The notes under the pieces: model-generated
The model's database searches: none
Seen by the model: only the letters and a program-made list of their open reading frames with translations
What the model was told of the DNA's origin: nothing
Position numbers and translations under genes: made by a program
Part shown: positions 6,759 through 12,866 of the stretch, piece after piece
Layout of the letters: every line of letters starts with the position of its first letter
How positions within the stretch are numbered: position 1 is the first letter of the stretch
Source of the DNA: CAKVOD01 sp964489405
Lineage (GTDB): Bacteria > Bacillota > Clostridia > Christensenellales > UBA1242
Assembly (NCBI GenBank): GCA_964489405.1
Contig: CAZAYL010000027.1
Location: 1 to 12,866 of the forward strand
Direction of reading: 5' to 3'
Length of the DNA stretch: 12,866 bases

Positions 6759-6768
6759 CGTCTTTTTT
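6729..6768 (+). terminator. Intrinsic terminator overlapping the XRE stop codon
   Basis: GACGCTATCT (6729-6738) pairs perfectly with AGATAGCGTC (6753-6762), followed by six T residues. The left arm and loop encode the last codons and the TAG stop sits inside the right arm. Confidence 0.92.
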
Positions 6769-6840
6769 GCTGTTGTTTCTACTATATAAATTGCATACAT
6801 TTATTTGACAAGTTGGGGGGATTATCCTTTTGATATTGTT

Positions 6841-6882
6841 TAAATTTCTTTGCGTTATTTGCTTAGTCTAAATTTCTTTGCG
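6841..6882. repeat. 14-nt direct repeat upstream of the peptidase gene
   Basis: TAAATTTCTTTGCG occurs at 6841-6854 and again at 6869-6882, a period of 28 nt, just before the peptidase ribosome binding site. A TTGACA lies at 6805-6810, but no good -10 box is at the right distance. The repeat could be a pair of regulator sites or a small duplication. Confidence 0.6.
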
Positions 6883-6912
6883 CGGGCATACCTTATAGAC
6901 AAGGAGATTTTT

Positions 6913-8439
6913 ATGTCTAAGTCTAATAAAATAAGGTTGGCGATATGGTGCATGGTGGCGCTTGCGGTGGTTGCGCTGACGTGCACGTTCGCGCTAACAT
7001 CGTGCAATGCTAACGCGATTGTTTTGCGCGCGAGTAAGGAAGCAAATAACTACACGATTAATGCAATTTACAATGACGACACAAAGAGTTTGTTTGCAAC
7101 GCAGAGTGTTGACTACAAAAACACAAGCGGAGACATATTGGACAGTGTCAGTTTTCATTTGTACCCGAATGCTTTTCGCGATGGGGCGCAATACAAGCCT
7201 GTGGGTGTATTGACAAGTGAAAAGGCGTACCCTAATGGAGAAAATTTTGGCGGTATAACTATCAAAAATGTCAAAGTCAACAACAAAGAAGCAGAGTTTC
7301 ATATTGGTGGCAACGACAATGATATTTTGATTGTGCCGATTGCGACGCAGTTATTTCCGAACTCGCGCGCAACAATTTCGTTTGAGTTTGATGTGAATTT
7401 GCCGAACATTCGCCATAGGTTGGGTTACACTAATAAAGCAGTTAATCTTGGCAACTTTTATCCTATTGCGTGCGTTTACGAGAATGGGACGTTTGACTTG
7501 AGTCCTTATAGTTACAACGGCGACCCTTTTTACACAGATATTGCAAATTACAAGGTTGCGCTGACATGCGCAAATGATTTTGTTGTTGCAAGCACAGGTG
7601 AATTGAATTCGCGGACGGCACAAAATGACAAGACTGAACACGTGTTCACTGCGCTTGCGGTGCGCGATTTTGCAATGGTTTTGTCACGCGAGTTCAAGGT
7701 CTTGACGGGTAGTGCGGGCAAGACGACGGTTAGTTATTACTCCTACAATGATGAAAATGCGGAAAAATCGCTTGAGACGTCCATAAAATCGGTCAATACC
7801 TTTAACAAGATATTTGGCGAGTACCCATACAAGACGCTTGCGGTGGTTGAGACGGGATTTGTGCACGGCGGAATGGAGTATCCTAACCTTGTGTACATTT
7901 CCGACGACTTGTCGAGTTATGAAGAGTACACCAATGTGATTGTTCACGAAATCGCACATCAGTGGTGGTATGGGGTGGTTGGCGACAATCAAAATGTTGA
8001 CGGGTGGATTGATGAGGGACTGGCGGAGTATTCGTGCATACTTTTTTACGAGAATAACCCTGAATATGGGCAGTCACGCGACAAAATCATTTCAAACGAC
8101 ATCAAGTCGTACGTGCTTTTTGTCGAGGTTTACGGCGATTTGTTTGAGAACTTTGACACGTCGATGACACGTGCGCTGACAGATTATAAGACTGAACCTG
8201 AATACACGTATATGGCGTATGTTAAGTCGGTTTTGCTGGTTGATAACATTCGCAATGTGGTTGGCGACAATAAGTTTATGGTAGCACTCAAAAATTTTTA
8301 TCGCGACAACGCTATGCAGTTTGCCACAAAGGATACTTTTATTTTCGCGTTTGAGAACGCGAGCAAGATGCCTTTGCGCGCGCTCATTGAGTCTTGGCTT
8401 GACGGCAAAATCGTTATCACTTCCGACCTGGTGGCATAA
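6913..8439 (+). CDS. M1-family zinc metallopeptidase, predicted lipoprotein
   Basis: This 508-residue protein is a gluzincin aminopeptidase-like enzyme acting outside the membrane. The N-terminus has a basic start, a hydrophobic stretch and a lipobox LTSC with C31, so lipid anchoring is likely. A beta-rich domain (about 40-250) precedes the catalytic part. GGMEYP (319-324) stands where M1 enzymes have GxMEN. The zinc site is HEIAH (345-349) with E368 after exactly 18 residues, in DEGLAEY. Y436 in AYVKS is a candidate catalytic tyrosine. The protein lacks the long C-terminal domain of large M1 enzymes. I start at ATG 6913, 6 nt after AAGGAG; an in-frame ATG at 6850 has no ribosome binding site. 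Substrate is unknown. It is a single gene, convergent with spoIIR. Confidence 0.93.
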   Translation: MSKSNKIRLAIWCMVALAVVALTCTFALTSCNANAIVLRASKEANNYTINAIYNDDTKSLFATQSVDYKNTSGDILDSVSFHLYPNAFRDGAQYKPVGVLTSEKAYPNGENFGGITIKNVKVNNKEAEFHIGGNDNDILIVPIATQLFPNSRATISFEFDVNLPNIRHRLGYTNKAVNLGNFYPIACVYENGTFDLSPYSYNGDPFYTDIANYKVALTCANDFVVASTGELNSRTAQNDKTEHVFTALAVRDFAMVLSREFKVLTGSAGKTTVSYYSYNDENAEKSLETSIKSVNTFNKIFGEYPYKTLAVVETGFVHGGMEYPNLVYISDDLSSYEEYTNVIVHEIAHQWWYGVVGDNQNVDGWIDEGLAEYSCILFYENNPEYGQSRDKIISNDIKSYVLFVEVYGDLFENFDTSMTRALTDYKTEPEYTYMAYVKSVLLVDNIRNVVGDNKFMVALKNFYRDNAMQFATKDTFIFAFENASKMPLRALIESWLDGKIVITSDLVA

Positions 8440-8466
8440 ACTATGGATGTGGGACTGTACCTATAA

Positions 8467-8503
8467 GCAAAAACCGTCACGGATGGCGCGCGGTTATGCT
8501 TTT
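8467..8503 (+). terminator. Weak terminator candidate between convergent genes
   Basis: GCA plus AACCG (8467-8476) can pair with CGGTT plus TGC (8491-8499) with a small bulge, followed by TTTT. It lies about 30 nt past the peptidase stop codon. The bulge and short T run make it uncertain. Confidence 0.3.
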
Positions 8504-8533
8504 CTATGTGTGTTTATTTTTAGGGAGCTGGCA

Positions 8534-9082
8534 TTATTTACTGAAAAATTTATTGATGATTTCCGCGAGTTTTGACTTGTACTGCACGCTATTACTATTG
8601 TCGTTCGTACCCCCGACAAAGCACATTGGCGGATAGACGACGCACCACCAATTGTTGCCTACACCTGTGCCGAGATTTAGTATAAGCGCGTCATAGAACC
8701 CACTTTCAAGCACAAATTTGTCGTATTGGCGCGTTGGAAATTTCTCTTTACATACGCACGCTGAAGCGGAATAGTTATATCCTGCGTGCTTTAAAACGGC
8801 ATTTGCGACGCTTTCGATGAGCGGTAGATTATTTTCAATAATTTTGACCGCTTTATCTTTTGTTGTTGCGTCGACAAGCAGTGGTGTTAGGGCGTTGACG
8901 ACGGCATTTTTGACGTCGTATTTGATAAGTTGGTCGCATTCGCTGTTGCTATTTGCGCGGATATGTATTCTCAAATAGTCGGCTTTTTCAAGCCCTGCGC
9001 TATGTGGTTGAAATCCAAACACTGCCACGATGATTGCTAAAATCGCGACTGCTGTTGCTATGATAAAATTAACTGCGTTCAT
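8534..9082 (-). CDS. spoIIR: Stage II sporulation protein R
   Basis: SpoIIR is the forespore-made signal protein that triggers the SpoIIGA protease to activate pro-sigma-E in the mother cell. The 182-residue product has an N-terminal hydrophobic segment (about 5-24) for export, then the family block LRIHIRANSNS (37-47) and the conserved segment NNWWCVVYPPMCF (143-155). AAGGTG precedes the ATG by a normal distance. In Bacillus subtilis the gene depends on sigma-F, but I could not find a convincing sigma-F promoter here. Upstream lie two copies of a 37-nt hairpin repeat, each ending in a TATAGT-like string on this strand. It is a single gene; the next gene on the same strand is 347 nt upstream. 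Confidence 0.9.
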   Translation of the reverse strand: MNAVNFIIATAVAILAIIVAVFGFQPHSAGLEKADYLRIHIRANSNSECDQLIKYDVKNAVVNALTPLLVDATTKDKAVKIIENNLPLIESVANAVLKHAGYNYSASACVCKEKFPTRQYDKFVLESGFYDALILNLGTGVGNNWWCVVYPPMCFVGGTNDNSNSVQYKSKLAEIINKFFSK

Positions 9083-9118
9083 ATCTTTTCACCTTCACGC
9101 TTATTATTGACACATACT

Positions 9119-9155
9119 ATAACATTTATTCTCGGTGGGAAAGCCCACTGCTACA
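9119..9155 (+). repeat. 37-nt hairpin repeat, copy 1
   Basis: ATAACATTTATTCTCGG and the following hairpin recur at 9212-9248 with one mismatch, in the loop (AAAG here, AGAG there). CGGTGGG pairs with CCCACTG (7 bp, one G-U on the plus strand). It sits just upstream of spoIIR. The intergenic stretch 9083-9429 otherwise holds an inverted R2 fragment. Confidence 0.85.
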
Positions 9156-9211
9156 GATATCATTCCTACGCTTAAGCAACTTTTGTGGACGGCAAACTTT
9201 TTTGTACTATA

Positions 9212-9248
9212 ATAACATTTATTCTCGGTGGGAGAGCCCACTGCTACA
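9212..9248 (+). repeat. 37-nt hairpin repeat, copy 2
   Basis: Second copy of the element at 9119-9155, 93 nt downstream. The stem is unchanged and only the loop differs, which fits a hairpin under constraint or a recent duplication. Confidence 0.85.
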
Positions 9249-9259
9249 AGTTTATACTA

Positions 9260-9356
9260 CTATTATCAAATAAATCCTTATTAGCAAGGCGAATATAAAC
9301 ACTTACTTTGGGTCGTTCAAAGCAAAAATCAAACCCGCAATATGGGGCTTGATTTT
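9260..9356 (-). repeat. R2 fragment in inverted orientation
   Basis: Read on the minus strand it gives the R2 modules in the same order as the plus-strand copies: the hairpin (9356-9324), a diverged form of GAATGACCCTAAG, then a block at 9282-9260 that matches 6058-6080 over 23 nt with one mismatch. It is more diverged than the other copies, so it is probably older. Confidence 0.75.
9324..9356 (-). terminator. Repeat-borne terminator downstream of dnaI
   Basis: On the minus strand AAAATCAAGCCC pairs with GGGTTTGATTTT (12 bp with one G-U) around an 8-nt loop, and the last T run extends to five. It lies about 70 nt after the dnaI stop in the correct orientation. The hairpin belongs to repeat R2. 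Confidence 0.7.
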
Positions 9357-9429
9357 AAAAATAGTTAAGTACTTTATACGTTTTTTTTAAATGACAAATT
9401 GTGTTTTGAGTGGAGTAATTGCGAATAAA

Positions 9430-10365
9430 CTATCCACGACGGCGAAGGTCGGAATTTGGCAATTCAATTTTTAGAGAATTGCCACTCATTACAATGCGCG
9501 AAGCGAGTCTATCGCCATAGCGTTCCATAAACTCATCTGTGTGTAAGTTGGTCGAAATAATGGTCAACTTGTTTTTCATAATGCGCACATCAATAATGTT
9601 TTGCATATACTCAAGCGAAATATTTTGATAAATCGGTTCAGTGCCAAGGTCATCTAAAATTAAGACATCGCAATCGATAAAAATTTGTTGCATCAAATTT
9701 TTTGTATCAAACGCCCCCAAATGCCACTCCAAAAGATTTTGCGACAATTCAAATGCGGGCATATAGCAAACTGCAACGTTACGATTCAAAAGTTCGTTGG
9801 CTACACATTCAAGGAAGAACGACTTCCCTGCGCCCACTTCCCCACGAATAATGATGATAGGAACACTATAATTTCCTTCACTCTCAACGATTTTTTGCCC
9901 AAGTTTGAGCATTTTTTCGCCAATTTCTGGTTTGTCGTAAACATTTGAGTCAAAGTCGCTGAAAGTATGCGTCATCGTTTTACCCATATTGCTATTGCTA
10001 AAAAGCGCGCGCGTAAGGCGTGTTTGGAAGCAAGCACAACGCACATTATCGACAAAACCCGTGTCATTGCACAATTTACAATTATAATTTGGGCGAATAT
10101 CTTGCAATGTCAATCCTAATTTTTTTAAAATTTCGACACGCTTAACTTTGGCAGATTTGATTTGTTCATCAACATCCGCCGTCAATTTACCTTCAAATTC
10201 GAGTTTTGCTTTCTCAATTATCAAAGCACGAATCTCTTTGTCGATGTTTTCAAACTCCTTATTTTGTAGTGCCTTAAAGTATCTAACATCTGCAGTGTGT
10301 TCTGCATCTTGTCTATTCGTCAAAATCTCGTTCAAAATTTTGTTTTCCATTTCAATTTTGTTCAT
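9430..10365 (-). CDS. dnaI: DnaI/DnaC-type helicase loader ATPase
   Basis: This AAA+ ATPase is expected to bind the replicative helicase and help load it onto origin DNA. Of 311 residues, the first 90 are helical and coiled-coil-like. A zinc-binding set follows: C96, C99, C110 and C112 (CKLCNDTGFVDNVRCAC), as in DnaI. The Walker A motif is GEVGAGKS (175-182), Walker B is VLILDDLG (234-241), sensor 1 is STN (271-273), and R286/R290 in DRLASR are the arginine-finger candidates. GGAGAG precedes the ATG. It follows the DnaB/DnaD-like gene by 13 nt on the same strand, the same order as dnaB-dnaI in Bacillus subtilis. The operon promoter lies at 11876-11904, the terminator is probably the R2 hairpin. 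Confidence 0.93.
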   Translation of the reverse strand: MNKIEMENKILNEILTNRQDAEHTADVRYFKALQNKEFENIDKEIRALIIEKAKLEFEGKLTADVDEQIKSAKVKRVEILKKLGLTLQDIRPNYNCKLCNDTGFVDNVRCACFQTRLTRALFSNSNMGKTMTHTFSDFDSNVYDKPEIGEKMLKLGQKIVESEGNYSVPIIIIRGEVGAGKSFFLECVANELLNRNVAVCYMPAFELSQNLLEWHLGAFDTKNLMQQIFIDCDVLILDDLGTEPIYQNISLEYMQNIIDVRIMKNKLTIISTNLHTDEFMERYGDRLASRIVMSGNSLKIELPNSDLRRRG

Positions 10366-10378
10366 TTTTTCTCTCCAC

Positions 10379-11833
10379 TCAAATGAAATTATCTATATTG
10401 CTAAACACTCCGTCAAGTTCTTCTTTGGTGTACTCGCGGTGTCGAATCGCAACGCTTGATTTAGTTTTTGTAGTTTGTGCGGGCGTTTTGGTTGCAAGCT
10501 TGTTTGCTTGCTCTTTTGCCTTGTCGACGGAATTGACGCCGTTTTCTTTCCACTCAGACAAAACCTTATTTAGATATTGCATTGGCTGTGCTTTATCTTT
10601 TGCAAGACTTGCGCCAAAAATTATAATATCGTGCGAAAGCCCCCAACTATATGTCCACGTATGATAAAAATCTCTATCCCATGATGTAACATTCCTCATC
10701 AACCCGCACTCTATCAAAACGTCTTTGATTATGCTGTCAGTCTTGATTGAATTTTCAATTTGTTGATTAAGACTATCAAGCGAAACAATGCCGTGCGCGT
10801 AAAATTTATTTATTGCGTTGTTGACACCTTCCAATGTGCGAATGGAATTTTTGAAGCAGTTATTTGCAATCGCAAGTAATGTTTGCTCGTCGTATCCTTT
10901 TGCTAGCCATGGTTGAACATAGTTTGTAATAACAGGGTCAAGATTGTCATAATACGCACCAATTTCTTTGGTAATCGCCTTTGCCAATTTCATTATATTT
11001 TCGCGTTCGCTTTCAAAACTATCGATTTCTCTAATGGAATACAATTTCAATTCAAAGTAATTAATCAATTTAGCATCTAGTTTATAGATTGTTGGACTAA
11101 TTTTGATATTTTTGGCGACAAATAAAATGACATTGTGTTCAAAGCCGAGTTCCTCCGTCCACTTCTTGTAATATTGTCTATCTTCAAAAGTTGCTTTCCG
11201 CTTACTTTTGAGTGCTTTGATGACTTCACTAACTTTGTCGAGCGACTGTTCAAACTCTTCAATCTTCTTGCTAACATCTTCTTCAGTATGTGCACCCTCT
11301 TGCGCCCAATTCTTGGCGACGGTTGTTATGTACTTATACCCTACACTCCCCCCCTTTTGACTAACACAAAACTTTGCAATTAACAAAAACGCGGATGTTT
11401 CGATATGATATTCTTCCATTGTTTCATAATACGCGCTGTATTCACTGGGTAAAATCATTGAACCTGATTTTATGTCCTGAATCATTAAGTTGAAATCCTC
11501 ATACTTTGACTTACTCCACTTGTGGCTTTGTGAAATGGCGTTCTTAAGTGGATACAACACGACTTGGCACGGATCGCCATATAAATGCAAAAGCCCTTCA
11601 TTTTCCCAATACTTTAGGGCGTTCATAACATCAATCTCTGCCATATTCAAAATTCTACAAATCTTTTCTAAATCATTGTCGGGACTTTCGCCATTACTTG
11701 ACAAATATAAACAATAGACGTACACTTTGACAAAATCGCTTTGCGCGTATGGCAAGTAATCATTGATAAAAATATTATCAATTTCGGTCTTTGAATTCTC
11801 AATGAAATCACTCGATTGTTTTATGAATGCCAT
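10379..11833 (-). CDS. DnaB/DnaD-family replication initiation protein
   Basis: Proteins of this family remodel origin DNA and bring the helicase-loader complex to the origin. The 484-residue length is close to Bacillus subtilis DnaB (472), not DnaD (232). An N-terminal winged-helix-like region (about 20-100) is followed by DDBH2-type units: YKYITTVAKNWAQEG (167-180); a unit beginning YYKKWTEELGFEHNVILFVA (221-240) with a later NYVQPWLAKG part; and a unit beginning FYHTWTYSWGLSHDIIIFGA (389-408) followed by YLNKVLSEWKENGV. The last two look like internal repeats. GAGAGGAC precedes the ATG. The gene leads an operon with dnaI. I leave the symbol empty because dnaB also means the helicase elsewhere. 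Confidence 0.85.
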   Translation of the reverse strand: MAFIKQSSDFIENSKTEIDNIFINDYLPYAQSDFVKVYVYCLYLSSNGESPDNDLEKICRILNMAEIDVMNALKYWENEGLLHLYGDPCQVVLYPLKNAISQSHKWSKSKYEDFNLMIQDIKSGSMILPSEYSAYYETMEEYHIETSAFLLIAKFCVSQKGGSVGYKYITTVAKNWAQEGAHTEEDVSKKIEEFEQSLDKVSEVIKALKSKRKATFEDRQYYKKWTEELGFEHNVILFVAKNIKISPTIYKLDAKLINYFELKLYSIREIDSFESERENIMKLAKAITKEIGAYYDNLDPVITNYVQPWLAKGYDEQTLLAIANNCFKNSIRTLEGVNNAINKFYAHGIVSLDSLNQQIENSIKTDSIIKDVLIECGLMRNVTSWDRDFYHTWTYSWGLSHDIIIFGASLAKDKAQPMQYLNKVLSEWKENGVNSVDKAKEQANKLATKTPAQTTKTKSSVAIRHREYTKEELDGVFSNIDNFI

Positions 11834-11875
11834 ATGTTAGTCCTCTCTTATATCCTTTTGAATATTTTGTTATTC

Positions 11876-11904
11876 ATTATACCATATAAAAATGTTTTTC
11901 ACAA
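11876..11904 (-). promoter_or_regulatory. Sigma-A-type promoter of the replication operon
   Basis: On the minus strand TTGTGA (11899-11904), a 17-nt spacer and TATAAT (11876-11881) precede the gene at 11833 by about 40 nt. The -10 box is perfect and the -35 box has two differences from consensus. Confidence 0.75.
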
Positions 11905-11926
11905 CCATTTTGCAAATTCATTGAAT

Positions 11927-11955
11927 GAATATTGGGGAAAAAATAATAATATAAT
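11927..11955 (+). promoter_or_regulatory. Candidate sigma-E-like promoter of the SpoIIM-like gene
   Basis: GAATATT (11927-11933) fits the sigma-E -35 pattern KMATATT. After 14 nt, AATATAAT (11948-11955) matches six of eight positions of CATACAMT. A start would fall on or next to the ATG at 11961, implying a leaderless or nearly leaderless message. The same bases also hold TATAAT with no good sigma-A -35 box. Confidence 0.35.
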
Positions 11956-11960
11956 AAATT

Positions 11961-12599
11961 ATGATGAAAATTGATTTTCGTAGAGCGTTTGATGAAATGG
12001 TGTTCAATCTCAAAGACCATTTTGCACGCTTTAAAAAGATGTACATTGTGTTTTTACTCATTATGCTAATTGGACTTGCAACGGGAATGATGACCGCGTT
12101 CAAGTATACGGGCGAAATCACAATTCAGCATCTCAATGACGATGTGCTTGTAGGGTTTCTCGAAAAAAAAGTAGGTGCGTTTAGCCTACTTTTCAAGCGA
12201 ATATTTGCTTTTTGTATACTGTTTTTTATAATTATTGCGATAAACTTCAAAAAATTCACGTGTTTTCTTAATTTTTTTCTTATTTTATATGAAAGTTATC
12301 TACTTGGGCTAAATTGCGCCATATTCATTATGCTATTCAACATTAGCGGAATTATTAATGTTTTCATCGTCTACTTGCCGTGTCATCTCATTTCGCTTGT
12401 TGCACTAATGGGCTTGTGCACAATATTTTGTAGTTCTTGCTTTTCGCTTTGTCGTTATCGCGAGAGTGTCTTTGGCCAATACTTTTGGCAACAAAACGGA
12501 CGCTCGATAACTGTATTCCTGCTTATTGGCGTTATAGCGTTCTTGCTTGAAATGCTACTATTGCCGTCTTTTTGCTCCGCTTTCTTTATTGTAAAATGA
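11961..12599 (+). CDS. spoIIM: SpoIIM-like integral membrane protein
   Basis: SpoIIM is a mother-cell membrane protein that anchors the peptidoglycan hydrolases SpoIID and SpoIIP during engulfment. This 212-residue product has the same size and about five predicted membrane segments: near 26-46, 72-95, 100-128, 130-165 and 182-210. The spacing between segment 1 and 2 and the LLGLNCAIFIM stretch fit the family, but I see no decisive signature, so the call rests on topology, size and a sporulation neighbour. Two adjacent ATG codons (11961, 11964) compete for the start; neither has a normally spaced ribosome binding site, the nearest purine run being about 22 nt away. It diverges from the replication operon and is followed by repeats with a terminator hairpin. 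Confidence 0.5.
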   Translation: MMKIDFRRAFDEMVFNLKDHFARFKKMYIVFLLIMLIGLATGMMTAFKYTGEITIQHLNDDVLVGFLEKKVGAFSLLFKRIFAFCILFFIIIAINFKKFTCFLNFFLILYESYLLGLNCAIFIMLFNISGIINVFIVYLPCHLISLVALMGLCTIFCSSCFSLCRYRESVFGQYFWQQNGRSITVFLLIGVIAFLLEMLLLPSFCSAFFIVK

Positions 12600-12634
12600 T
12601 GAGAACATTGTATTATGAGTGCTTAGCTTTCAGT

Positions 12635-12680
12635 GGCTAGCGCGTGAGCAATAACGGGCTACTGCTGGGGGCTAGCGCGT
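12635..12680 (+). repeat. Short direct repeat GGCTAGCGCGT
   Basis: GGCTAGCGCGT occurs at 12635-12645 and 12670-12680. With its flank, AGTGGCTAGCGCG, the first copy is identical over 13 nt to the minus strand of structured repeat copy B (loop side, around 5688-5700). It leads into an R2 copy. This may be the degraded edge of a structured repeat. Confidence 0.5.
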
Positions 12681-12691
12681 AGCGGGCTTAG

Positions 12692-12866
12692 GGGCGCGAT
12701 ACCGCACGCGGGGCACGCGGTTCGCGAGATTCCTACGCTTCATCAAACCCTACATTGCGGGTTTGATTTTCGCTCTGAATGACCCTAAGTGAGTACTTGT
12801 ACTTGCTTTTAAAGATATTGTTTTATTCTATTGTCATTTTGTCATTATGTTTTGTGTACTAATTTA
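12692..12866 (+). repeat. Interspersed repeat R2, second copy (cut by window end)
   Basis: Matches 5938-6049 (three mismatches in 112 nt) and then 6151-6185 (35 identical nt), with the intermediate segment of about 100 nt of the first copy shortened to about 30 nt. It continues beyond the window. No gene is present in 12600-12866. Confidence 0.9.
12742..12770 (+). terminator. Repeat-borne terminator downstream of spoIIM
   Basis: ATCAAACCC (12742-12750) pairs perfectly with GGGTTTGAT (12759-12767) around TACATTGC, followed by T residues to 12770. It lies about 140 nt past the SpoIIM-like stop and in its direction, inside R2. Confidence 0.55.

Noticed and set aside
6850..6912. Upstream start of the peptidase gene
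   Set aside because: The ATG at 6850 lacks a ribosome binding site and lies in the direct repeat region; ATG 6913 has AAGGAG at good spacing and gives a standard lipoprotein signal.
9115..9250. CRISPR array from the two 37-nt repeats
   Set aside because: Only two copies, no regular spacer series, and no cas genes nearby.

Overview
The window looks like a chromosomal segment of an uncultivated, spore-forming Bacillota (Clostridia-type) bacterium. The evidence is the combination of a SpoIIR protein, a SpoIIM-like membrane protein, a DnaB/DnaD-type replication initiation protein next to a DnaI-type helicase loader, low-to-moderate GC, strong AGGAGG-type ribosome binding sites and TTGACA/TATAAT promoters. 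I cannot name a genus. No tRNA, rRNA, transposase or CRISPR array was recognised.

Left part (1-5550): a two-gene minus-strand operon, alaS then ileS, with its own promoter, a leader of about 220 nt and a clear intrinsic terminator. Both synthetases are atypical. The AlaRS stops right after the editing domain and lacks the usual C-terminal region. The IleRS is a long type-2-like enzyme whose HIGH signature reads R-L-H-H, close to the GXHH variant known from a subset of IleRS2 enzymes. The operon sits between two direct copies of a structured repeat (49-235 and 5549-5781) whose first 104 nt differ at five positions, all transitions.

Middle (5550-6900): a repeat-rich, gene-poor stretch. It holds the second copy of that structured element, which folds into a long imperfect hairpin whose non-Watson-Crick pairs are G-U when read on the plus strand. 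It also holds a second repeat family (R2, with GGGCGCGATACCGC and a terminator-like hairpin), and a small XRE-type regulator facing a consensus promoter. That promoter now drives only a 25-codon reading frame that runs into a repeat, which may be the remnant of a gene.

Right part (6900-12866): a secreted or lipid-anchored M1-type metallopeptidase (+), spoIIR (-), a dnaB/dnaD-like plus dnaI pair (-) and a divergent SpoIIM-like gene (+). R2 copies carrying intrinsic terminators lie downstream of dnaI and of spoIIM, each in the orientation that would terminate the neighbouring gene. The sporulation genes belong to different steps: SpoIIR signals from forespore to mother cell, and SpoIIM acts in engulfment. 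The replication pair would load the replicative helicase at the origin.

The best candidates for something undescribed are the structured repeat flanking the synthetase operon, the RLHH IleRS paired with a minimal AlaRS, and the repeat-borne, orientation-matched terminators.
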